From NCBI RefSeq assembly GCF_013362815.1, contig NZ_JABFVK010000035.1, positions 31,011 through 95,010 of the forward strand: a stretch of 64,000 nt of DNA, given 5' to 3'. The translations under genes and the position numbers were made by a program. A model generated the notes under the pieces. It saw only the letters and a list, made by a program, of their open reading frames with translations, had not been told where the DNA came from and did not search any database. Source of the DNA: Hamadaea sp. Its GTDB lineage: Bacteria; Actinomycetota; Actinomycetes; Mycobacteriales; Micromonosporaceae. Of this stretch, positions 8,715-17,358 are shown one piece after another (position 1 is the stretch's first letter; every line of letters starts with the position of its first letter).

Positions 8715-9776
8715 ATGAATCGCACGAGAATTGCGGTCGCCGCGGTGACCGTCCTATCTGCCGTGCTCATGAGCGCGTGCACCGGCACCGATGCGCCCAG
8801 CGGCAGCACCGGAGGCGCACCCGTGGTCGGCGTCGACTACCCCCGGTCCGACACCGACTTCTGGAACTCGTACATCAAGTACACCCCGCAATACGCCACG
8901 CAACTCGGGCTGGACCTGAAGACCACCAACTCGCAGAACGACGTGGCGAAACTGACCTCCAACGTGCAGACCTTCATCAGCCAGGGAGTCAAGGGCATCG
9001 CGATGGCGCCGCAGGACACCGCCGCCATCGCCCCGGCGCTGCAAACCCTGGCCACGAAGAAGATCCCGGTGGTGACCATCGACACGCGCCCGGACCAGGG
9101 CGATGTGTTCATGGTGGTACGCGCGGACAACCGCGCCTACGGCGAGAAGGCGTGCCAGTTCCTGGGCGCGAAGCTCAAGGGCACCGGGAAGGTCGTCATG
9201 CTGCAGGGCGACCTCGCCTCGATCAACGGACGCGATCGCACCGAGGCGTTCAACGAATGCATGAAGAAGAACTACCCGGGCATCACGGTCTTCGGGGAAG
9301 CCACCAACTGGGACGGCGCGATCGCCTCCCAGAAGCTGCAGATCCGGCTCACCGAGCACCCCGACATCAAGGGCGTTTACATGCAGTCGAGCTTCGCCCT
9401 GGCCGGCACGCTGCAGCTGCTGAAGCAGCGTGGCCTGCTGACCGCGCCGGACGACCCCAAGCACGTGTTCGTCGTCTCCAACGACGGCATTCCGAAGGAA
9501 CTGCAGGACATCGCGGCCGGCAACATCGACGCCACCGTCTCCCAGCCGGCTGACCTGTACGCCAAGTACGCGCTGTACTACCTCAAGGCAGCCATCGAGG
9601 GCAAGACATTCCAGCCGGGGCCGACCGATCACGACAGCACCATCATCCAGGTGCGTGCCGGAGTGCTCGAAGACCAGCTGTCAGCGCCACTGGTGACCCG
9701 CGACGGCGCTGTCTACGGCGGGGTGCAGAGCGTGAAGCCCGATGACAAGTCCCTATGGGGCAACAACATCAGCTGA
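8715..9776 (+). CDS. Sugar ABC transporter substrate-binding lipoprotein (RbsB/periplasmic-binding type 4)
   Basis: A 353-residue lipoprotein. The signal peptide ends in the lipobox MSAC with Cys22 as the lipidation site, followed by a Thr/Gly/Ser linker. The mature part has the ribose/galactose-binding fold: VVGVDYPRSDTDFWNSY at the start, QGVKGIAMAPQDTAAI, VTIDTRPDQ, and the second lobe from GKVVMLQGDLASINGRDRTEAF. It lies 24 nt upstream of the ATPase gene in the same operon. The operon context makes L-fucose or a small fucoside the likely ligand; binding residues cannot be assigned from sequence alone. Confidence 0.9.
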   Translation: MNRTRIAVAAVTVLSAVLMSACTGTDAPSGSTGGAPVVGVDYPRSDTDFWNSYIKYTPQYATQLGLDLKTTNSQNDVAKLTSNVQTFISQGVKGIAMAPQDTAAIAPALQTLATKKIPVVTIDTRPDQGDVFMVVRADNRAYGEKACQFLGAKLKGTGKVVMLQGDLASINGRDRTEAFNECMKKNYPGITVFGEATNWDGAIASQKLQIRLTEHPDIKGVYMQSSFALAGTLQLLKQRGLLTAPDDPKHVFVVSNDGIPKELQDIAAGNIDATVSQPADLYAKYALYYLKAAIEGKTFQPGPTDHDSTIIQVRAGVLEDQLSAPLVTRDGAVYGGVQSVKPDDKSLWGNNIS

Positions 9777-9800
9777 CGAGCCCCGAAGGACGGTAGGAAC

Positions 9801-11360
9801 ATGAGCGGCGACGGAGAGCGCTCCGCGACCGCAGCCACCGGCGATGGGCAGATCCACGTGGGCCTGCCTGTCGCCGAGGCGGCGCATATTTCCAAGCGGT
9901 ACGGTTCCACGCTGGCGCTCGACGACGCCGGCATCACCGTACGCGCCGGTGAGACCCATGCGCTGGTCGGACGCAACGGCGCGGGCAAGTCCACACTGGT
10001 GTCGATCCTGACGGGGTTGCAGGCTCCGGACACCGGAGAGATCCGGTTCTCCGGCGTACCGGCGCCGCGGCTGTCGGACCGCGACGCATGGCGGCGTCAC
10101 GTTGCTTGCGTGTACCAGAAGTCCACCATCATCCCGGAGCTCAGCGTGGGCGAGAACCTGCTGCTCAACCGGTACGAGCGGAGCCGCAGCGGGCTGATCA
10201 ACTGGCGGGCTCTGCGGCACCGCGCGCAGGAGCTTTTGACCACCTGGTCGGTGGAGGTCGAGGCCCAGACCCGAGCGGCCGAGCTGAGCGTCGAGCAACG
10301 TCAGTTCGTCGAGATCGCCCGAGCGCTGTCGTTCGGCGCCCGGTTCATCATCCTGGACGAGCCGACCGCACAGCTGGACGCCGCAGCGATCGCCCGGCTG
10401 TTCGCCCGCATGCGCGATCTGCAGCGGCAGGGCGTCACCTTTCTGTTCATCAGCCACCATCTGCAGGAGATCTACGAGATCTGCGACATGGTGACCGTGT
10501 TCCGCGACGCGCGGCACATCGTCACCGCACCGGTCGGGGACCTGCCTCGGGGCGAGCTGATCGCCGCGATGACCGGAGAGGCAGGCGGCCTGGAGGCACC
10601 ACGGTCGCGTACGGCCCTCGGCGGGACGGCGCAGGTTGTCCTCGACGTGGCCGCTCTGTCGACGGCAGGCACCTTCGACGACGTGACGTTCCAGGTACGC
10701 GCCGGTGAGATCGTAGGGTTGGCCGGATCAGGCGGCAGCGGCAAGACCGAGGTCGCCGAGACCGTCATCGGACTGCGAACCGCCGACTCCGGCACCATCG
10801 CAGTCGCCGGACACCGCCCTCGGCCCGGTGATGTCGGCGCGGCGCTGGCCGCCGGTGTAGGGTTCGTCCCCCAGGATCGCCATCATCAAGGACTCGTCTC
10901 AGGGATGTCGGTTGCCGACAACGCCACGTTGACCATCCCGCAGCGGATCGGATCGGCAGGCTTCCTCAGCACCCGTCGCCGCGACGCCGTCGCCGCGACC
11001 CTGATCGAGGATCTCGCGATCAAGGCGCCAGGGCCGGATCTGCCGGTGTCCGGGCTCTCGGGCGGCAACCAGCAGAAGGTCGTCATGGCGCGCGCCTTGG
11101 CCAACGATCCGAGTCTGCTTGTGCTCATCACCCCTACCGCCGGTGTCGACGTGCGGTCCAAGGAGTTCCTGCTCGGCAAGGTCGAACAGGTCGCCGACTC
11201 CGGGACCGGTGTCGTCATCGCCTCCGATGAACTCGACGACCTGCGGCTGTGCGACCGGGTCCTGGTGATGTTCCAGGGCCGCATCGTTGCCGACATGCCG
11301 AGCGGCTGGCGCGACCACGACGTCGTGGCGGCCATGGAAGGACTGACCATCGATGCCTGA
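9801..11360 (+). CDS. Sugar ABC transporter ATP-binding protein, two nucleotide-binding domains (RbsA/MglA type)
   Basis: A 519-residue protein with two fused ABC domains energising sugar uptake. The first domain has Walker A VGRNGAGKST, signature LSVEQRQFVEIARA and Walker B FIILDEPTA. The second has Walker A AGSGGSGKTE and signature LSGGNQQKVVMARA, but its Walker B reads LLVLITPTAGVD, so the usual Asp and catalytic Glu are replaced by Ile and Thr. One weak nucleotide site is common in RbsA-type proteins; here the second site looks non-catalytic. The stop overlaps the permease start by 8 nt (ATGCCTGA), indicating coupling. Confidence 0.9.
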   Translation: MSGDGERSATAATGDGQIHVGLPVAEAAHISKRYGSTLALDDAGITVRAGETHALVGRNGAGKSTLVSILTGLQAPDTGEIRFSGVPAPRLSDRDAWRRHVACVYQKSTIIPELSVGENLLLNRYERSRSGLINWRALRHRAQELLTTWSVEVEAQTRAAELSVEQRQFVEIARALSFGARFIILDEPTAQLDAAAIARLFARMRDLQRQGVTFLFISHHLQEIYEICDMVTVFRDARHIVTAPVGDLPRGELIAAMTGEAGGLEAPRSRTALGGTAQVVLDVAALSTAGTFDDVTFQVRAGEIVGLAGSGGSGKTEVAETVIGLRTADSGTIAVAGHRPRPGDVGAALAAGVGFVPQDRHHQGLVSGMSVADNATLTIPQRIGSAGFLSTRRRDAVAATLIEDLAIKAPGPDLPVSGLSGGNQQKVVMARALANDPSLLVLITPTAGVDVRSKEFLLGKVEQVADSGTGVVIASDELDDLRLCDRVLVMFQGRIVADMPSGWRDHDVVAAMEGLTIDA

Positions 11361-12393
11361 GATCATGACCACGTCGGATGCTCCGGCCAAGGGTCCAAGC
11401 GCCGTGGCCGGGCCTCGCAGGATCGCCGGGAAAGTCGCCCTCGCCCGGCTGCGAGACCTCGCGCTAGTGCCCGCGGTCATCATCATCGCGATCGTCGGGC
11501 AGGTCATCAATCCGGTGTTCCTGAAGCCCGACAACCTGATCAACATCGGGCAGACGATGTCGGAGATGGCTCTGCTCGTCCTCGCACAGACCATAGTCCT
11601 GGTCGCCGGGAAGATGGACCTGTCGCTGGAATCGACTTTCGGACTGGCCCCGGGCGTCGCGGCGTGGCTGACTGTCGCCGTCGGGGCCGGCCACGGTCTC
11701 GGTCTGATCCCCGGCGGCTGGGCCGTTCCGATCACCCTGGCGGTCGGGGCGCTCATCGGTATCGCGAACGCCGCCCTGATCGTGCGTTTCGGGCTGCACG
11801 GATTCATCGTGACTCTCGGCATGCTCATCGTCCTGCGTGGGCTGCTGACGGGAATCTCCGGCGGCCAGACCTTCTTCAACCTGCCCGAGTCGATGATGTA
11901 CCTGGGTACCGCCGTGTGGTTCGGCATACCGGCGTCGATCTGGATCTGCCTGGCGCTGTTCGCCGCCGGTATCGTCCTGCTGGGCTACACCAGCTTCGGG
12001 CGGTCGCTGTACGCCATCGGCGGCAACGTCGACGCGGCGAAGGCGGCCGGCATCCGCACTGACCGCGTCCTGTGGACGGCCCTGGTCGGCGCCAGCGTCC
12101 TGGCTGCCCTCGGCGGGCTGATGCTGTCCGGGCGGCTGGCTTCCGTCGCGGCCTCGCAGGGCAACGGGGCCATCTTCACGGTGTTCGCTGCAGCGGTCAT
12201 CGGCGGTGTCAGCCTCAACGGAGGCAAGGGGACCATGTTCGGCGCTTTCACCGGAATCCTGCTGCTCTTCATGATCCAGAATGTGCTGACCCTCGCCGGT
12301 GTGCCGGCCCAGTGGATCGGCGCGCTCAACGGCGCCATCATCCTCATCGCACTGGTCGTCTCCCGGATCACCGGAGGCAAGGCCCAGGAGTAA
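11353..12393 (+). CDS. Sugar ABC transporter permease (RbsC type)
   Basis: A 346-residue integral membrane protein of the BPD_transp_2 family, with about nine to ten hydrophobic segments. Typical strings are INIGQTMSEMALLVLAQTIVLVAGKMDLSLES, FIVTLGMLIVLRGLLTGISGG and GRSLYAIGGNVDAAKAAGI, the last being the loop that contacts the ATPase. An N-terminal tail of about 35 residues precedes the first membrane segment. It completes the importer with the binding protein and the two-domain ATPase. Only one permease gene is present, so it should work as a homodimer. Confidence 0.9.
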   Translation: MPEIMTTSDAPAKGPSAVAGPRRIAGKVALARLRDLALVPAVIIIAIVGQVINPVFLKPDNLINIGQTMSEMALLVLAQTIVLVAGKMDLSLESTFGLAPGVAAWLTVAVGAGHGLGLIPGGWAVPITLAVGALIGIANAALIVRFGLHGFIVTLGMLIVLRGLLTGISGGQTFFNLPESMMYLGTAVWFGIPASIWICLALFAAGIVLLGYTSFGRSLYAIGGNVDAAKAAGIRTDRVLWTALVGASVLAALGGLMLSGRLASVAASQGNGAIFTVFAAAVIGGVSLNGGKGTMFGAFTGILLLFMIQNVLTLAGVPAQWIGALNGAIILIALVVSRITGGKAQE

Positions 12394-12446
12394 CGCGCCG
12401 TCACCGCCGATTCACCAGCAGAGTCCTCATCCGAAGGGAGCCCTAC

Positions 12447-12812
12447 ATGCGAGACTCAAGGAAACGGGTGGCCAGCGTGATCCGCTTGCGGCCGGAGAAG
12501 GCCGAGGAATATCGAACGCTGCATGCGGCGGTTTGGCCCGCCGTTCAGGAACGGATCCGGGCCAGCAACATCACCAACTATTCGATCTTTCTGCGCGACG
12601 GCCTGCTTTTCGCGTACTTCGAGTACGTCGGTGACGACTACGAGGCGGACATGGCGGCGATCCGCGCCGACGAGATCACCCAGCAGTGGTGGAAACTGAC
12701 CGACCCTTGCCAGGAGCCGCTGCCGACGGCCGATCCGGGCGAGTGGTGGGTCGAGGCCGAGGAGGTCTTCCGCTTGGATGAACACCAGCACATCGGCGAG
12801 GACGGACGATGA
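12447..12812 (+). CDS. L-rhamnose mutarotase family protein (probably acting on L-fucose)
   Basis: A 121-residue protein starting at ATG 12447, with GAAGGGAG 6 nt upstream. The family (pfam05336) interconverts anomers of 6-deoxy-L-sugars. Visible hallmarks are LRPEKAEEYRTLHAAVWP, with the Tyr and His of the family, NYSIFLRDGLLFAYFEY and the WWKLTDPCQEPLP motif. The operon context suggests the substrate is L-fucose rather than rhamnose. Its TGA overlaps the ATG of the fucosidase gene as ATGA. Confidence 0.87.
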   Translation: MRDSRKRVASVIRLRPEKAEEYRTLHAAVWPAVQERIRASNITNYSIFLRDGLLFAYFEYVGDDYEADMAAIRADEITQQWWKLTDPCQEPLPTADPGEWWVEAEEVFRLDEHQHIGEDGR

Positions 12813-14266
12813 GCTCGCCGGGCGCGGACGGACCGTTCGAACCGACACTCGCGTCCCTTGCCGACTACCAGGTCCCGGACTGGTTCCGTGACGCCAAGCT
12901 GGGCATCTGGGCGCACTGGGGTCCGCAGTCGGTGCCGCGTTACGGCGACTGGTACGCGCGCAACATGTACCGCGAAGGCTCCGATCAATACCGCTACCAC
13001 GTACGCACCTACGGGCATCCTTCCGAGTTCGGATACAAGGACGTCGCAGCGCTGTGGTCGGCCGAGCGGTTCGATCCCGAGTCGCTGATGGATCGATACG
13101 TGTCGGCTGGTGCCAAGTACTTCGTCGCCATGGCGACGCACCACGACAACTTCCTCAACTACGATTCGGCGCTGCACCACTGGAACTCGGTCAAGGTGGG
13201 GCCTCGGCGAGACGTCGTTGCCGCCTGGCGGGCTGCCGCCGCGAGGCACGGGCTGCCGTTCGGGCTCAGCGAACACCTGGGTGCCTCGTTCACCTGGTGG
13301 GCCGGCAACAAGGGCGCCGACGAAGCCGGCCCGTATCGCGGCGTGCCGTACGACGGCACCGACCCGGCATACGAGGATCTGTATCTGCCGAACCACGAGC
13401 ACTACGAGCAGACGCGGGGCGACTTCTTCCAGCCGTGGTACACGCCGAATCCGTGGTGGCATCGGCGGTGGCTGGCGCTCGTCACCGAGATGATCGACCG
13501 CTACCAGCCGGACCTGTTGTACTCCGACGGCCCTCTGCCGTTCGACACCGACGGCCACGCAGCTGGAGCGGCAGCGGTCGCGCGGCTGTACAACACCAGC
13601 GCCGTCCGGCACGGGGTCAACCGGGCCGTTTACACCCAGAAGGACCGTGATCCGAAGCTCGCTGCGATCGGCGTACTCGACATCGAGCGCAGCCAGGAGC
13701 CAGACATCCGGCCCGAGCCGTGGCAGACCGACACCTGCGTGGGCGGCTGGTTCTACGACGTGCGCTCGATCTACAAGACACCCGGCCACGTGCTGGAGAT
13801 CCTGGTCGACATCGTCGCCAAGAACGGCAATCTGCTGCTCAACATCCCGCAGCGTCCGGACGGAACGCTGGACGACGAATGCGACCACCTGCTCGCGGAG
13901 ATGGCCCGCTGGATGACCGTCTGCGGAGAGGGCATCTTCGGCACCCGCCCCTTCCGGGTCTACGGCGAGGGGCCGAGCCAGGTGCTCATCGACCACTTCC
14001 GCGAAGAACAGGTGCCTTGGACCGCGCGCGACTTCCGGTTCACCCGGCGGGGCGACATCTTGTACGCATTCCAGATGCGCTGGCCCGCCGACCGCCGGGC
14101 AGTCATCAGCACGCTGACGCCTGCCGATTCCGTGCGCTCGGTACGCCTTCTCGGGGCCGGCACTGTTTCGTGGCAGCAGACGGACGCGGCCCTGCTGGTC
14201 GAGCTACCCCCGACCGGCCCGGCGGGCGACGTCAACTGCCTGGCGATCGAACTGGCCGGTCATTGA
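12809..14266 (+). CDS. GH29 alpha-L-fucosidase, no signal peptide
   Basis: A 485-residue retaining alpha-L-fucosidase. The N-terminus shows the GH29 opening PDWFRDAKLGIWAHWGPQSVPRYGDWYARNMY, followed by FVAMATHHDNFLNYDS and the histidine-rich sugar pocket. The likely nucleophile is D240 in PDLLYSDGPLPFD. RPDGTLDDECDHLLAEMARWM precedes a beta-sandwich C-terminus. The start MSSPGADGPFEPTLASLAD has no hydrophobic segment, so the enzyme is predicted cytoplasmic, which implies that fucosylated oligosaccharides enter before cleavage. It is the last gene of the operon, translationally coupled to the mutarotase gene. The LysR gene on the other strand ends 15 nt further on. Confidence 0.92.
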   Translation: MSSPGADGPFEPTLASLADYQVPDWFRDAKLGIWAHWGPQSVPRYGDWYARNMYREGSDQYRYHVRTYGHPSEFGYKDVAALWSAERFDPESLMDRYVSAGAKYFVAMATHHDNFLNYDSALHHWNSVKVGPRRDVVAAWRAAAARHGLPFGLSEHLGASFTWWAGNKGADEAGPYRGVPYDGTDPAYEDLYLPNHEHYEQTRGDFFQPWYTPNPWWHRRWLALVTEMIDRYQPDLLYSDGPLPFDTDGHAAGAAAVARLYNTSAVRHGVNRAVYTQKDRDPKLAAIGVLDIERSQEPDIRPEPWQTDTCVGGWFYDVRSIYKTPGHVLEILVDIVAKNGNLLLNIPQRPDGTLDDECDHLLAEMARWMTVCGEGIFGTRPFRVYGEGPSQVLIDHFREEQVPWTARDFRFTRRGDILYAFQMRWPADRRAVISTLTPADSVRSVRLLGAGTVSWQQTDAALLVELPPTGPAGDVNCLAIELAGH

Positions 14267-14281
14267 GCGCTTCCACGCGCG

Positions 14282-15184
14282 TCAGTCCGGCAGCCAGCCG
14301 AGTTCGTGCGCCAGGGTCTTGGCGACCGCACGGATGCGGCCGTGTAATGCCGACTGCTCACGTGGGAGAATCAGGTGGAACGCCAGGGTGGGCACGCCCC
14401 GCAGCGGTCGCCAGGTGAGACCGGCCGGTTGGGTCGTGGCCGCGGCTTCTCCGGCCGGGGCGAGGGTGACCCCGTCGCGCAGGTCACGCTGAGACATGTC
14501 GAACGAGACTGCAGACGTGTGGATTCGGGCGGGTGGTCGGACGTCCCGGAACAGTGCGGACAGCTGATCGTGGACCACAGGATTGGCCGCTCGGTCTGGG
14601 AGCCGCAGCGGATACGCCGCCGCATCGGCGATCTCGATCTCCGGGCGTTCGGCCAGCGGATGGTGCTGCGCCAGCTGGACTCCGATGCGCGTACGCCGCA
14701 GCAGAAACCGGCGTACGCCACGGCCCGGTTGTTCACCGCGGGTGATCCCGGCATCGATGCGGGCGTCGGCGACTGCGGCGGAGATCTCCGGTGTCGCCAT
14801 CGGGACTGCGCTTACCTCGAGTCCGCTGTTCTCCCGAATCAGTCTGTCGACCAGGGCCGGTGCCGTCCCGGCCCCGGCGCTGAGGCTGTATCCGATGCGC
14901 AGCGTGCCCAGTTCACCGGCTGCCGTGCTCCGGGCGGTGTCCCAGGCCCGGTCCAGCGCGGCTAGTGCGGGCGGCGCGGACTCCGCCAAAGCCGCACCGG
15001 CTGCCGTCAAGACGACGCTGCGCGTGTTGCGGACGAGCAAGGCCGTACCGAGTTCCGCCTCCAATCGGCGTACCCGGGCGCTGAGCGCCGGCTGTGCGAT
15101 CCCGATCCGTGCGGCCGCGCGGGTGAAGTTCAGCTCCTGTGCCAGCACCAGGAAGTACCGCAGGCTCACCGTATCCGGTGCCAC
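14282..15184 (-). CDS. LysR-family transcriptional regulator
   Basis: A 300-residue protein starting at GTG 15184 (VAPDTVSLRYFLVLAQEL), with GGGGAGGAAAC directly upstream; the frame stays open to 15259 without a better site. Residues about 5-65 form the LysR HTH (LNFTRAAARIGIAQPALSARVRRLEAELG). Residues about 90-295 form the two-lobe effector domain. The gene is convergent with the fucose operon and divergent from a DUF1330 gene 142 bp away, which is its most likely target. Nothing indicates a role in fucose use. Confidence 0.88.
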   Translation of the reverse strand: MAPDTVSLRYFLVLAQELNFTRAAARIGIAQPALSARVRRLEAELGTALLVRNTRSVVLTAAGAALAESAPPALAALDRAWDTARSTAAGELGTLRIGYSLSAGAGTAPALVDRLIRENSGLEVSAVPMATPEISAAVADARIDAGITRGEQPGRGVRRFLLRRTRIGVQLAQHHPLAERPEIEIADAAAYPLRLPDRAANPVVHDQLSALFRDVRPPARIHTSAVSFDMSQRDLRDGVTLAPAGEAAATTQPAGLTWRPLRGVPTLAFHLILPREQSALHGRIRAVAKTLAHELGWLPD

Positions 15185-15326
15185 GTTTCCTCCCCGTCGA
15201 TTGATCACGATCCGTTCTGAGTCTATGCCGAACTGATCTTTCCCTCGACCGCGCTTCAAGCTCTAACCTGCGCATACGAGCGTCACATCGAAGTCGGAGC
15301 TGTCCGGCCGAACACAGGAGGCTTCC

Positions 15327-15620
15327 ATGGCCAAGGGCTACTGGGTCAGCGTCTACCCCGCTATTTCCGACCCTGGCAGGCTGACGGCGTACAACGAGTT
15401 GGCCCGTCAGGCCGTCCAGGCTGGGGGCGGGCGCACCCTGTCCCGTGGCGGTCGAGTCGTCGCCCACGAGGCGGGAATCACGCAACGAGTCGTTCTGGTC
15501 GAGTTCGACAGCTTTGAACGGGCCGTCGCGGCATACGAGAGCGAGGCATACCAGAAGGCGCTGGTGGCGCTCCCCGAGTCCGTCGAGCGCGACTTCCGCA
15601 TCATCGAAGGCATCGACTGA
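15327..15620 (+). CDS. DUF1330 family protein
   Basis: A 97-residue dimeric alpha/beta ferredoxin-like protein. It matches DUF1330 in KGYWVSVYPAISDPGRLTAYNELA near the start, VLVEFDSFERAVAAYESEAYQKA in the middle and RDFRIIEGID at the end. ATG 15327 is preceded by ACAGGAGGC. No enzymatic function is established for the family. It is divergent from a LysR gene, which suggests control by that regulator, and convergent with the monooxygenase gene (15 nt between stops). Confidence 0.85.
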   Translation: MAKGYWVSVYPAISDPGRLTAYNELARQAVQAGGGRTLSRGGRVVAHEAGITQRVVLVEFDSFERAVAAYESEAYQKALVALPESVERDFRIIEGID

Positions 15621-15635
15621 GCGGCGTGTCCGTCG

Positions 15636-16703
15636 CTACGTCGGCATAGGTGCGAGTGTGCTGAGTTTGAGCAGGCCGTCGCGTAGCCAGAGGGCGGACT
15701 TCCAGCGCGTGAGGTTCTGCGCCCGCATGGCGGTGGTAGCGATGCGCTGACTCGGTCGCCGGCGCGCGTGGTCGTACGCGGCCAGGCCCTCGGCGACGTT
15801 GCGAGCGTCACGCAGGCAGTCGGCCAGGGCGACGGCGTCGATGATCGCCTCGCAGGCGCCTCGGCCGAGGTCGGGTGTCATCGCGTGAGCGGCGTCGCCG
15901 AGCAGCGCGATGTTGTCCCGCACGTAGGTCGGCAAGGTGGGGGTGACATAGAGGTCATGCCGCAGAATCCCGTCCTCGGTGATCGCGTCGAGGACCTCGC
16001 GCATCGGGCCGTGCCAGCCGCCGAACATCTCGTGGAGCCGGACGAGTTCCCGGCCAGGGCGGAAGTCCCGCTCGGGGGCCAGGCTGGCGCCGTACCAGTT
16101 GGTGCGTCCGCCTTCCTGCGGGCCGCAGCCGAACTTCCGTCCGCCGCTTCCCCACGTCTCGGTCATTCCATCGATGGGATGGTCGTCCAGCCAGCCCCGC
16201 CAGGCGGTCATCCCCGTATAGCGGGCGCGGTACTGCTCGCCGAACAACTGCGTACGCGTGCGGCTGAAGATCCCGTCGGCGGCAACGACGACATCGTGCC
16301 CGGAGGTCAGCCGGTCGACGTCATCCACCGGTTGTTGGAATCGCAGCACCTGTGGCGGGGTCGCTTTGTGTATCAGCTCGAGCAGCGCCGGGCGTGACAG
16401 GCTGTACACAGTGTCGCCGGCTCGCTGGGTGAGCTTCGCCATGTTGATGCTCGCGATGAGGCTGCCATCCGAACGGCGGAACTGGGCAGTCTCCGCGGTG
16501 CTGCCCAAGCTGCGTACGCCCGCGCCGACGCCGATCCGATCGAGTGCCCGGGTCGCTGACGGCCACATGCCCAGGGCCGTTCCCGCTCCAGACATCCCCG
16601 GCTCGCGCTCGAAGAGCGTCACGTCCCAGCCGTCGGCGTGCAAGGCGCTCGCCAAGGTGAGCCCGCCGATACCGCCCCCGATGATTGCCGCTGAACCACG
16701 CAT
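15636..16703 (-). CDS. FAD-dependent monooxygenase (PHBH-like aromatic hydroxylase family)
   Basis: A 355-residue group A flavin monooxygenase. The FAD-binding motif is IIGGGIGG at residues 7-14, the DG motif is VVAADGIFSRTR, and the GD motif is ALLGDAAHAMTPDLGRGACEAI, which binds the FAD ribose and the NAD(P)H. No signal peptide or membrane segment is seen. The substrate is unknown; relatives hydroxylate aromatics, polyketides or drugs such as rifampicin and tetracyclines. Transcription diverges from a TetR gene 54 bp away across a palindrome, so it is probably repressed by that protein and induced by a small molecule. Confidence 0.88.
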   Translation of the reverse strand: MRGSAAIIGGGIGGLTLASALHADGWDVTLFEREPGMSGAGTALGMWPSATRALDRIGVGAGVRSLGSTAETAQFRRSDGSLIASINMAKLTQRAGDTVYSLSRPALLELIHKATPPQVLRFQQPVDDVDRLTSGHDVVVAADGIFSRTRTQLFGEQYRARYTGMTAWRGWLDDHPIDGMTETWGSGGRKFGCGPQEGGRTNWYGASLAPERDFRPGRELVRLHEMFGGWHGPMREVLDAITEDGILRHDLYVTPTLPTYVRDNIALLGDAAHAMTPDLGRGACEAIIDAVALADCLRDARNVAEGLAAYDHARRRPSQRIATTAMRAQNLTRWKSALWLRDGLLKLSTLAPMPT

Positions 16704-16714
16704 GTGTTCAACCT

Positions 16715-16757
16715 ACTACATATGTAGTGGATGGCACAACGCCTGTAGTATACGTGC
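16715..16757. promoter_or_regulatory. TetR operator and divergent promoters for the monooxygenase and TetR genes
   Basis: ACTACATATGTAGT (16715-16728) is a perfect 14-bp palindrome in the 54-bp intergenic gap. A related half-site, TGTAGTATACG, follows at 16744-16754. TAGTAT (16746-16751) fits a -10 whose transcript would start at the GTG 16758, so the TetR mRNA may be leaderless. The palindrome overlaps the region from which the minus-strand monooxygenase gene must be transcribed. One repressor dimer could therefore shut both genes. Confidence 0.6.
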
Positions 16758-17312
16758 GTGATCTCCCGCCGCGATCAGATACTGGATGCCGCCGTGCGGG
16801 TGCTCGGTGCGCAGGGCGTCCGGGCGTTCACGCATCGCGCGGTGGATGCGGAGGCTGGTGCGCCGGCCGGCACCACCTCGAACTACTTCCGCACCCGCGA
16901 CGCGCTGATCGACGGCGTTGTCGAGAGATTCGCCCTGGTCGAGCGCCTGGCCTGGGAGGACATCGCGCAACAACTGCGGCCTGGTTCACCCGGCGAACTC
17001 GCTACCGCCATCGCCGCCTACGCCCAGGACGCGACCGGACCGCACCGCGTTCTCACCCTGGCGCGTTATGCGATCTTCATGGAAGCTGCCCTGCAGCCGC
17101 GCCTTCAGCAAACGCTCGCAGCGACGGCCGCCCATGTACGCGTCTGGATGGGCACCTGGGTCGCGGGTGTGGGCGTCCCGGATCCGGACTACGCGGTCGG
17201 GGTGCTGATGAACCACATGGACGGCATGATGCTGCACCAGCTCGCGTTCCCGGACCCGGACTTCGACCCGGGGCCCATGCTCAAGCGCGTGATCGACGGA
17301 TTGCTCCGTTAG
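16758..17312 (+). CDS. TetR-family transcriptional regulator
   Basis: A 184-residue protein starting at GTG 16758. Residues about 4-50 form the TetR DNA-binding domain (RRDQILDAAVRVLGAQGVRAFTHRAVDAEAGAPAGTTSNYFRTRDALI). Residues about 60-180 form the helical ligand domain. It is divergent from the FAD monooxygenase gene and shares a 14-bp palindrome with it, the classical arrangement of a local repressor of a detoxifying enzyme. The ligand is unknown. The start lies at the predicted transcription start without room for a ribosome-binding site. Confidence 0.88.
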   Translation: MISRRDQILDAAVRVLGAQGVRAFTHRAVDAEAGAPAGTTSNYFRTRDALIDGVVERFALVERLAWEDIAQQLRPGSPGELATAIAAYAQDATGPHRVLTLARYAIFMEAALQPRLQQTLAATAAHVRVWMGTWVAGVGVPDPDYAVGVLMNHMDGMMLHQLAFPDPDFDPGPMLKRVIDGLLR

Positions 17313-17358
17313 ACACTTGACCTGTGCGGGTGGGTCTCCGGCATGGCAGACTCGAAGT

